A model generated the notes under the pieces. It was not told where the DNA came from. It worked only from the letters and a program-made list of their open reading frames with translations, and made no database searches. From NCBI GenBank assembly GCA_902517745.1, contig CABYDS010000007.1, positions 1 to 57,185 on the forward strand: a stretch of 57,185 bases of DNA, read 5' to 3'. Position 1 is the stretch's first letter; every line of letters begins with the position of its first letter. Origin of the DNA: an uncultured Pelagibacteraceae bacterium. Its GTDB lineage: Bacteria; Pseudomonadota; Alphaproteobacteria; Pelagibacterales; Pelagibacteraceae. Position numbers and translations under genes: made by a program. Positions 19,344 through 25,758 of the stretch are shown piece after piece.

Positions 19344-19358
19344 TGTTATAATATAACA
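19344..19358. promoter_or_regulatory. Zur-box-like palindrome 1 (znuA/znuC)
   Basis: TGTTATAATATAACA is an odd-centred palindrome matching the core of proteobacterial Zur boxes. It lies 19 bp upstream of the znuA start and 38 bp upstream of znuC, so one bound Zur could silence both directions when zinc is sufficient. The zur gene is third in the znuC operon. Confidence 0.75.
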
Positions 19359-19361
19359 TTG

Positions 19362-19376
19362 TGTAATAATATAACA
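19362..19376. promoter_or_regulatory. Zur-box-like palindrome 2 (znuA/znuC)
   Basis: TGTAATAATATAACA repeats the first box with one mismatched base in the left arm and begins 18 bp after it. Two adjacent boxes would allow cooperative binding of two Zur dimers in the 72-bp divergent promoter region. It lies 20 bp upstream of znuC. Confidence 0.65.
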
Positions 19377-19396
19377 TTAATAAGTCAAGGTAATAA

Positions 19397-20143
19397 ATGA
19401 CAATTGAGAACAATGTATTAGTAAAATTAACTGAAGTTGGATTAAAACAACGGAATAAATGGCTTGTAAAAGGCGTTTCTTTAATTGTTGAAAGAAGAAA
19501 GATAGTAACATTAATTGGGCCAAATGGTTCTGGCAAAAGCACAACTGCAAAAATTGCGATAGGACTTCATAAGAATATAGAAGGCAATGTAGAAAAATTT
19601 ACTGATAAAATTGGATATGTTCCTCAAAAGATTTCAATTGACTGGACATTGCCACTTAAAGTGAGTGATTTTATGGTTTTAACAGATGAACTCGATGAAG
19701 AAAAAATAAATGAAGCTTTAAAATTAACGGGTGCAGATCATCTTAAAAACCAGAATTTAGGAAATTTATCTGGTGGAGAATTTCAAAGAGTGCTTCTTGC
19801 AAGAGCAGTTTCAAAAAAACCTGATCTTTTAGTATTGGATGAGCCGGTTCAAGGAGTTGATTTTACTGGGGAGATTGCATTGTATAAATTAATAAAAGAA
19901 ATAGCAGATAAATTAAATTGTGGAATTTTATTAATTTCTCATGATTTGCATACTGTTATGACAGCAACAGATCATGTTATTTGTTTAAATGGCCACGTGT
20001 GTTGTTCAGGAACACCAAAAGACGTTGCAATGAATAATGAGTATAAACTGTTATTTGGCGAACAAGCTTCACAAACTCTTTCTATATATGAACATAAGCA
20101 TGATCATGTTCATTCAAATGATGGAGATATAAAAAAAAATTAA
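19397..20143 (+). CDS. znuC: zinc ABC transporter ATP-binding protein
   Basis: ZnuC powers zinc import. The 248 residues show Walker A (GPNGSGKSTT, about 46-55), a YVPQKISIDWTLPL Q-loop typical of metal importers, the signature LSGGEFQRVLLARA and Walker B LVLDEPVQGVD. The C-terminus is His-rich (YEHKHDHVHSND), consistent with zinc handling. Its stop codon is followed directly by the znuB ATG. Confidence 0.96.
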   Translation: MTIENNVLVKLTEVGLKQRNKWLVKGVSLIVERRKIVTLIGPNGSGKSTTAKIAIGLHKNIEGNVEKFTDKIGYVPQKISIDWTLPLKVSDFMVLTDELDEEKINEALKLTGADHLKNQNLGNLSGGEFQRVLLARAVSKKPDLLVLDEPVQGVDFTGEIALYKLIKEIADKLNCGILLISHDLHTVMTATDHVICLNGHVCCSGTPKDVAMNNEYKLLFGEQASQTLSIYEHKHDHVHSNDGDIKKN

Positions 20144-20947
20144 ATGTTTGATGATTTTTTTATAAGAGCTTTAATTGCTGGTATAGGTGTTGCTTTTGTA
20201 ACAGGTCCTTTGGGCTGCTTTGTAGTTTGGAGAAGATTATCTTATTTCGGAGATACATTAGCACATTCAGCATTACTTGGTGTTACAATGGCATTGGCAT
20301 TCGAAATTAATATAGCAATTTCGATATTTATCATTTCATCAGTAATAGCAATCATATTAGTTAAACTTGAAAAAAATACTAATTTGCCCGGTGATGCTTT
20401 ACTTGGTCTTTTAGCTCACTCAGCATTAGCAGTTGGCTTAGTGGTAATTGGTTTTCTCTCATTTATAAGATTTGATGTCATGGGACTATTATTTGGAGAC
20501 ATATTAGCTGTTAATGTTGATGATTTGATAATTATATGGGGAGGAGGAGCAATAATTTTAATTGTATTAAAAATAATTTGGAAACCTTTATTTGCTTCAA
20601 CAGTAAATTATGAACTTGCAGAAGCAGAAGGATTAAATCCTGATAGAGCAAAAGCAATATTTACTATTTTAATGGCAGCAATAATTGCAATTTCTATAAA
20701 AATTGTAGGACTTTTATTAATAACTGGGATGTTAATTATTCCAACGGCTATGGCTCGTAACATATCAGATACTCCCAAAAAGATGGTAATTTTTTCTATA
20801 TGTGGAGGATTATTATCAGTAATCATGGGTTTATTTTCTTCATTGCAATTCAATACTCCTTCGGGTCCATCTATCATTGCTGCAGCGTTATTATTATTTG
20901 TAATATCTCTATTTAAAATTAAACAGACGATACAATTGAAAAACTAA
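20144..20947 (+). CDS. znuB: zinc ABC transporter permease
   Basis: ZnuB is the membrane channel subunit of the zinc importer. The 267-residue protein has about eight membrane helices and the family motifs GPLGCFVVWRRLSYFGDTLAHSALLGV near the N-terminus and ALLGLLAHSALAVG. It starts immediately after znuC and is followed 24 bp later by zur. Confidence 0.95.
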   Translation: MFDDFFIRALIAGIGVAFVTGPLGCFVVWRRLSYFGDTLAHSALLGVTMALAFEINIAISIFIISSVIAIILVKLEKNTNLPGDALLGLLAHSALAVGLVVIGFLSFIRFDVMGLLFGDILAVNVDDLIIIWGGGAIILIVLKIIWKPLFASTVNYELAEAEGLNPDRAKAIFTILMAAIIAISIKIVGLLLITGMLIIPTAMARNISDTPKKMVIFSICGGLLSVIMGLFSSLQFNTPSGPSIIAAALLLFVISLFKIKQTIQLKN

Positions 20948-20971
20948 TGGGAAATTGATAAAAGAAAAACT

Positions 20972-21370
20972 ATGCTTAAACAGGAAACACTATCAAAAAA
21001 TCAACAAATAGTTCTTGATTTCATTGAAAAAGTAAATGAGCCCATAAAAGCTTATTCAATTTTACATAATGTGCAAAAAAAAGGTATTAAAGCCCCTCTT
21101 CAAGTTTATAGAGCGCTTGATAAATTGGTTGAAATTGGAAAAATTCACAAAATTGAAAGTAGAAATGCTTTCGTTGCATGTAAAAATTCAAATTGTCAGA
21201 TCTCAAAGGCAACAGCATTTTCAATATGTGAAAGCTGTGAAGAAGTAAGTGAAATTAGTGACAGCAAACTTTCAAAATATTTAAAAAATTTTCAAGACAA
21301 AGCGGGTATGAAATTCAATAAATATAATCTTGAATTCTTTGGGCTTTGTAAAAAATGCTCTATCAAATGA
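20972..21370 (+). CDS. zur: Fur-family zinc uptake regulator
   Basis: This is a Fur-superfamily repressor: an N-terminal winged helix (about 1-65, LQVYRALDKLVEIGKIHKIES) and a C-terminal dimerisation domain. Structural-zinc cysteine pairs are at 86/89 (CESC) and 126/129 (CKKC), with Cys70/Cys75 as an additional pair. The znuCB operon position and the Zur-box-like palindromes upstream argue for Zur rather than Fur. Its 3' end overlaps the next gene by 4 bp (ATGA). Confidence 0.9.
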   Translation: MLKQETLSKNQQIVLDFIEKVNEPIKAYSILHNVQKKGIKAPLQVYRALDKLVEIGKIHKIESRNAFVACKNSNCQISKATAFSICESCEEVSEISDSKLSKYLKNFQDKAGMKFNKYNLEFFGLCKKCSIK

Positions 21371-21906
21371 AGATCTCCAAAGGAGATAAAATAGAAGAAA
21401 TTACACTTCCAAAAGATGACGGGTCTACATTTAATTTATCAGAAACGCATGGAAAGAAAGTTCTTTTAACTTTTTATAGAATAGCTGGATGTAGTTTTTG
21501 TAATCTTAGATTAAACGAAATTAATAAAAGATTTAATGAGCTAGGTAATAATTTTACACATGTAGCAATATTTCATTCACCAGTTGATAATTTAAGGTCT
21601 TACATGAAAAAACATAAAAATTTACCTTTTACTGTACTAGCTGATGAAGATTTTAAATATTTTCAAAAATATGAAATTGAAAGATCAATGATGAAAACAT
21701 TATCTGCAATGCTATTTAAATCTCATAAAATAATACCTGCAATGTTAAAGGGATATATTCCTTTAAAAATTAAAGGTCATTTTGATATAGCTGTTACAGA
21801 TGTTTTGATAAATGAACAAGGCACAGTTGATGAAGTATACTACGCCAAGAAAGATATAGCCGATCACTTCAGTTTTGAGAAAATTAAAGAATTTGCAACA
21901 AGCTAA
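21367..21906 (+). CDS. peroxiredoxin-like (AhpC/TSA) thioredoxin-fold protein
   Basis: From ATG 21367 (4-bp overlap with zur, preferred over ATG 21355) this is a 179-residue thioredoxin-fold protein. It has FYRIAGCSFCNLRLNEI with a CxxC pair at Cys42/Cys45, then an HVAIFHSP strand and LADEDFKYFQKYEI typical of AhpC/TSA-related redoxins. There is no signal peptide, so it should act in the cytoplasm as a thiol peroxidase or disulfide reductase. Coupling to zur suggests expression with the zinc genes. The exact substrate is unknown. Confidence 0.75.
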   Translation: MKISKGDKIEEITLPKDDGSTFNLSETHGKKVLLTFYRIAGCSFCNLRLNEINKRFNELGNNFTHVAIFHSPVDNLRSYMKKHKNLPFTVLADEDFKYFQKYEIERSMMKTLSAMLFKSHKIIPAMLKGYIPLKIKGHFDIAVTDVLINEQGTVDEVYYAKKDIADHFSFEKIKEFATS

Positions 21907-21912
21907 AAACAG

Positions 21913-22251
21913 ATGTTATTTTTTATTTTTAAAGTTGTAGCAGCAGGTTTAATTGTTGCTTTTTCAAGTTGGTTGGCTGGTCAAAATCCTAAGTTGGCTG
22001 GATTTATTATTGCTTTACCCTTGGTATCACTAATAGCAATACTGTTTTCTTATTATGAGCATAATGATACAGAAAAAACAGTAATGTTTACAAAAAGTAT
22101 ATTTATTGCAGTACCAGCAAGTTATTTATTCTTTATACCCTTCTTTTTTGCAAAATCTTTTAATATGAATTTTTTCATAATTTATATTACAGGTTTAATA
22201 TTGCTAATCGGAGGATATTTTATCCATAGATACATAATCAATTTAATATAA
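21913..22251 (+). CDS. small integral membrane protein (DUF3147/GlpM-like, tentative)
   Basis: This 112-residue, very hydrophobic protein has four likely membrane segments (about 3-18, 28-47, 62-80, 86-106). The segment GLIVAFSSWLAGQNPKLAGFIIALPLVSLIAI, with Asn-Pro and Pro in the first loop, resembles small DUF3147/GlpM-type membrane proteins. It begins 6 bp after the peroxiredoxin-like gene, so it probably closes the znuCB-zur operon. Function unknown. Confidence 0.6.
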   Translation: MLFFIFKVVAAGLIVAFSSWLAGQNPKLAGFIIALPLVSLIAILFSYYEHNDTEKTVMFTKSIFIAVPASYLFFIPFFFAKSFNMNFFIIYITGLILLIGGYFIHRYIINLI

Positions 22252-22270
22252 AATAATAATTTTAATAAAT

Positions 22271-22288
22271 CTTTAACATAACTGTCAT
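22271..22288 (+). promoter_or_regulatory. Pho-box-like direct repeat upstream of the arsC cluster
   Basis: CTTTAAC-ATAA-CTGTCAT contains two 7-mers spaced by 11 bp, the arrangement bound by PhoB. The second half-site is identical to the E. coli consensus CTGTCAT and the first differs from CTGTAAC by one base. It lies 21 bp upstream of the 73-aa membrane-protein gene that precedes arsC and the aquaporin. A TATAGA element follows at 22292-22297, but the spacing is shorter than in the E. coli pst promoter. Confidence 0.55.
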
Positions 22289-22309
22289 AAGTATAGAGAA
22301 AGGAGTTTT

Positions 22310-22531
22310 ATGTTTTTAAAAAAATATCTCAAATGGATAAGCACGTTTTTAGTCTTAACAGGAATATTGCTTACAAATTTAAATATATATCCAATTAATA
22401 TATATTTTCATGGTCTTGGTGTAGTTGGATGGACAATATCGGGTTTTTTATTAAAAGATAAGGCCATATTAACTAATTTTGGATTACAAATTCCTTTGTT
22501 TGTAATTGGTATTTATAAAATTATTTTTTAA
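22310..22531 (+). CDS. small hypothetical membrane protein
   Basis: The 73-residue protein has a basic N-terminus and three hydrophobic segments (about 8-24, 28-46, 53-72). A GGAG Shine-Dalgarno lies at 22302-22305, and its stop overlaps the arsC start by one base, supporting real translation. It is the first gene after the Pho-box-like site. It may be an accessory membrane factor of the arsenate module, but no family can be named with confidence. Confidence 0.6.
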   Translation: MFLKKYLKWISTFLVLTGILLTNLNIYPINIYFHGLGVVGWTISGFLLKDKAILTNFGLQIPLFVIGIYKIIF

Positions 22532-22962
22532 TGAAAAATATTTTATTTGTATGCACAGGAAATTCAGCGAGAAGCATTATCGCTGAGAGTATTATTAATA
22601 ACGAATACTCAAATAAATTTAATGCTTTTAGTGCTGGTAGTAATCCATCTGGAAAAATCAATGAAGATGTTAAAAGTTTTTTAGAAAAAAATAAAAGTTA
22701 TGATCTAACTAATTACAGTTCTAAAAACTTTGAAGAATTTATCAATAAAGAATTAAAAATGGATCATGTAATAACAGTATGCAACAACGCAAATAATGAG
22801 GTATGTCCTATTTGGCCTGATAAAAACCAAATTATACATTGGGATATAGAAGATCCGGTAGCTAAACTTCAAAATGCAAATGACGAAGAAAAGCAAATAA
22901 TCATTAGAAAAACTTTCAATATTATAAGTAATAAAATTAAAGATTGGATAGATGAAAAATAA
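22531..22962 (+). CDS. arsC: low-molecular-weight-phosphatase-type arsenate reductase
   Basis: The 143-residue protein begins MKNILFVCTGNSARS, with the CX5RS loop (nucleophile Cys8) shared by low-molecular-weight tyrosine phosphatases and thioredoxin-linked arsenate reductases. Further features are SAGSNPSGKIN, VITVCNNANNEVCPIWPD with Cys residues in the redox region, and HWDIEDPV. The CNN...CP pair plus HWDIEDP favours arsenate reductase over phosphatase. It overlaps the following aquaporin gene by 11 bp, and ArsC plus an aquaglyceroporin is a known arsenate-resistance pair (AqpS/ArsC of Sinorhizobium). Confidence 0.88.
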   Translation: MKNILFVCTGNSARSIIAESIINNEYSNKFNAFSAGSNPSGKINEDVKSFLEKNKSYDLTNYSSKNFEEFINKELKMDHVITVCNNANNEVCPIWPDKNQIIHWDIEDPVAKLQNANDEEKQIIIRKTFNIISNKIKDWIDEK

Positions 22963-23611
22963 AAATAGATATTTTCTTTCAGAGTTCATTGGAAGTTGCT
23001 TTCTGGTCATGATCATAGTTGGATCAGGTTTAATGGCAGAAAATCTAACTAATGATATAGCAGTAATGCTAATAGCAAACACATTAGCAACCGGAGCTGG
23101 ATTGTTTGTACTAATAACAGTATTTGCTGATGTATCTGGGGCTCATTTCAATCCATTTGTAAGTATTGCTATGACAATTACAGGAAAGTTAAAAAAAAAC
23201 CTTCTACCCTTTTATATTTCTGCTCAGATACTTGGATGTTTGCTAGGTGTAGCATTAGCTAATTTCTTTTTTGAACATCAGGTTTTTGAATTATCAACAA
23301 AGTCAAGGAGTGGGATTTATATTTTTACTTCTGAAATAGTTGCTACGTTGGGTCTTATTTTAATTATTTTTGGTTCAATGAAATCAGGTAAAATAGCTGT
23401 TGCTGGATCAGTGGGTTTATATATCACTGCTGGTTATTGGTTTACCTCGTCAACTTCTTTTGCAAATCCTGCTGTAACAATAGCAAGAACATTCACAGAG
23501 TCGTTTACTGGTATAAGTTATTTAAACACTCCTTTTTATATAATTGCAGAATTAATTGGTATGTTAATTGCTGTTTATATCGCAAAAAAATTATTCTTAG
23601 AAAAAGATTGA
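22952..23611 (+). CDS. MIP-family aquaporin, probable arsenite channel (AqpS-like)
   Basis: This is a 219-residue major intrinsic protein with six membrane helices. The second pore loop has the usual NPA box (Asn172-Pro173-Ala174) with the selectivity-filter Arg179. The first loop reads HFNPFV, so NPA is NPF (Asn67-Pro68-Phe69). In arsenic operons such channels let arsenite made by ArsC leave the cell down its gradient. The overlap with arsC supports that role; glycerol or water transport is the alternative. Confidence 0.82.
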   Translation: MKNKNRYFLSEFIGSCFLVMIIVGSGLMAENLTNDIAVMLIANTLATGAGLFVLITVFADVSGAHFNPFVSIAMTITGKLKKNLLPFYISAQILGCLLGVALANFFFEHQVFELSTKSRSGIYIFTSEIVATLGLILIIFGSMKSGKIAVAGSVGLYITAGYWFTSSTSFANPAVTIARTFTESFTGISYLNTPFYIIAELIGMLIAVYIAKKLFLEKD

Positions 23612-24096
23612 AAAATTTAAAACTAACAAACAATATTAAATTAATTAATAAAAAATTTAAAAAAAAAGAATTTTATCATTTTTTAAAAACCTCAAACCTT
23701 TCAATAGTAATACCCAAAATTAAGAACAAGTATATTTTGGTTTCACAAAAAAGAATTCCTATAAATCAAATTAATTTTGAGTTTCCATCTGGTATAATTG
23801 AAAAACATGAAACAGCTTTAATATCTGCTAAAAAAGAATTAATTGAAGAAACAGGATATAAATCAAGAAATAAATTAAGAAAAATTACTTCATTTTATTC
23901 TGAACCAGGTCGACTCACCACTAAAATTACTGGTTTTTTTTGTAATAATCTTATTAAAATTTCAAAGCCTGAAAAAGGAATTAAAATCCACATAGTTTCA
24001 GATCATCAAATAATTAAATTAATTGAGAATGGTAAATTTAACAATGTATCTCATATAGGAATGTATTTATTTTATAAAAAGAAATACGCTCAATAA
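23608..24096 (+). CDS. Nudix hydrolase (ADP-ribose-pyrophosphatase-like)
   Basis: The reading with start TTG at 23608 (TTGA overlap with the aquaporin stop) gives 162 residues and avoids a long nonsense extension through the aquaporin gene. The Nudix box is GX5EX7KEXXEEXG (GIIEKHE...KKELIEETGY), where the usual Arg before the catalytic Glu is Lys. The preceding NFEFPSG block resembles ADP-sugar pyrophosphatases. Substrate is unknown. It is the last gene of the arsC cluster, and its stop codon lies in the arm of a hairpin. Confidence 0.75.
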   Translation: MKNLKLTNNIKLINKKFKKKEFYHFLKTSNLSIVIPKIKNKYILVSQKRIPINQINFEFPSGIIEKHETALISAKKELIEETGYKSRNKLRKITSFYSEPGRLTTKITGFFCNNLIKISKPEKGIKIHIVSDHQIIKLIENGKFNNVSHIGMYLFYKKKYAQ

Positions 24097-24114
24097 TAAT
24101 ACCGAGCGTATTTC
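24081..24114 (+). terminator. hairpin at the end of the Nudix gene
   Basis: An 11-bp perfect inverted repeat (GAAATACGCTC / GAGCGTATTTC) surrounds a 12-base loop and covers the Nudix stop codon. It has no clear T-tract after it, so it may act as a Rho-aided terminator or 3' mRNA stabiliser rather than a classic intrinsic terminator. The remaining space to ppx (to 24246) holds nothing else recognisable. Confidence 0.5.
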
Positions 24115-24246
24115 AGGGGTTTAATGTATACAATTTAATCACAAAAGAATATTACATTTGGATTAAAGATATGTTTCAATAAAATTAAAAATATATTAAA
24201 GAAGAAAAATCACTAACCTGTAAGTTGTAATAAATTAAATTATATA

Positions 24247-25758
24247 TTAATTATTTGAATAAATTACTCTTGGTTCTAAAAATAATTCTCTCGCCAGAGC
24301 TTTAAATCTTTTTGTAACTTGTTTAGAAATTATTTCTTGGTGTTGTGCTGGAATTTTTAAAAATACAGAGTTACCTCTTTTATACAATTTAAATTCCTCT
24401 AAGAAGATAGTTGAAATAGATGTAAGTGAATGTGCAAATCTTAAGGCTGCACCAACTTGTTTACTAGAAAAAATTTCATTATTATTTAAAAAAGTTAAAT
24501 ATTCTATTTTAGGGTTGTATTTAATGCTGCAGTACCTCCAATAACATGAAAGAGCTATTTGAATTCTTTCTTTATGTGAAAGTCTCAATAATGGAGTATT
24601 TAATGTTTCTTGAAAAACTAATTCTGCTTTTTGAAAAGCACCAAGTCCCCAATCCATATGACTTAAAACACAAGCTAAATTAAGCAATTTTTCATCAAAA
24701 TATTCATTACCATCAAATACAGGTTTGATAAATTCATAATACTTTTTGTAGGTTAATCCCAAATCACCTCTCTTCTTAGAAATATATTCTAATGATTTTT
24801 CAAAAACTTGAGAGTTATCAATATTTTTAAAGTAATCTTTCGTCAAAGATCCCTCCCTAATACCGCTTATGGAACATATTATGTTTTTTGGATTTGTTAC
24901 TCTCATGATCTCATCTAAAATTATAGAGCTATATGGTAGATAAGGTGTTCTAGATTTAGATATATATTCAACTGTTTTTAGTTTTGCTTTATTGAACGAT
25001 GCTATTTTTTCTATAAATGTTGATAAAGTTTCATAATTTACTGAATACTGATGGATTATGTGGACAGGGTGTTTATTTTGAAAAAGATGAAGTTTAAATA
25101 AAGCTCTCCATGTTCCGCCAACTAAATAAAGATTTTCAAATTTTTTTTTAGATAACCATTTTTCATCTCTCAAAAGTTTTTTTATATATTTAGAAAGGTT
25201 TCTCTTTTTTACAATTGGATTATTAATTAATCTTAAAACACCTAAGGGTAAAGATGTTTTATTAGTGATCAAACCATTTTCAACTCGAGCTAATTCTAAA
25301 CTACCTCCACCAAGATCAGCAACTAACCCATCTACATTATCAAATCCAATTTTAACACCTTCAGCTGAACAAATTGCTTCTTCCTCTCCACTTAAGATTT
25401 CTATTTTTTTCTTAAAAAGATTTTCTACGTATTCAACAAATGGTTTTGCATCAGTTGCTTCTCTTAAAACTGCAGTTGCTATTATTTTTAAATTTGAAAT
25501 TTTAGAAACATTTAAAATCTCTGAAAATCTCTTCAATACTTTTTGAGCATAATCAACACCAGACTTATGAAGTTTTCTTGATTTATCTAAATTTTTACCA
25601 AGTTCACAAACAGCTTTTTCATTGAAAAAAGGCACACGAGAAGAGCTAAAATCTTCATAAATTAGCATCCTAATAGAATTAGAGCCTATATCAATAACTG
25701 CTAATTTAGCAGGTTTTAATTTTAAATTTTGTTTATTTTTAAAAACTTTAATTTCCAC
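24247..25758 (-). CDS. ppx: exopolyphosphatase / guanosine pentaphosphate phosphohydrolase
   Basis: Ppx degrades polyphosphate to orthophosphate. The 503-residue protein has the ASKHA ATPase fold: phosphate 1 motif AVIDIGSNSIRMLIYED (about 20-36), phosphate 2 motif VADLGGGSLEL, and a helical C-terminal HD-like domain (LSHMDWGLGAF, LSHKERIQIALSCYWRY). The start overlaps ppk by 11 bp, so synthesis and breakdown of polyphosphate are co-expressed. Confidence 0.94.
   Translation of the reverse strand: MEIKVFKNKQNLKLKPAKLAVIDIGSNSIRMLIYEDFSSSRVPFFNEKAVCELGKNLDKSRKLHKSGVDYAQKVLKRFSEILNVSKISNLKIIATAVLREATDAKPFVEYVENLFKKKIEILSGEEEAICSAEGVKIGFDNVDGLVADLGGGSLELARVENGLITNKTSLPLGVLRLINNPIVKKRNLSKYIKKLLRDEKWLSKKKFENLYLVGGTWRALFKLHLFQNKHPVHIIHQYSVNYETLSTFIEKIASFNKAKLKTVEYISKSRTPYLPYSSIILDEIMRVTNPKNIICSISGIREGSLTKDYFKNIDNSQVFEKSLEYISKKRGDLGLTYKKYYEFIKPVFDGNEYFDEKLLNLACVLSHMDWGLGAFQKAELVFQETLNTPLLRLSHKERIQIALSCYWRYCSIKYNPKIEYLTFLNNNEIFSSKQVGAALRFAHSLTSISTIFLEEFKLYKRGNSVFLKIPAQHQEIISKQVTKRFKALARELFLEPRVIYSNN

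Noticed and set aside
23437..23607. Long N-terminal extension of the Nudix protein
   Set aside because: It reads through the aquaporin gene in another frame and is Cys/Tyr/Asn-rich nonsense; the TTG at 23608 fits the compact operon.
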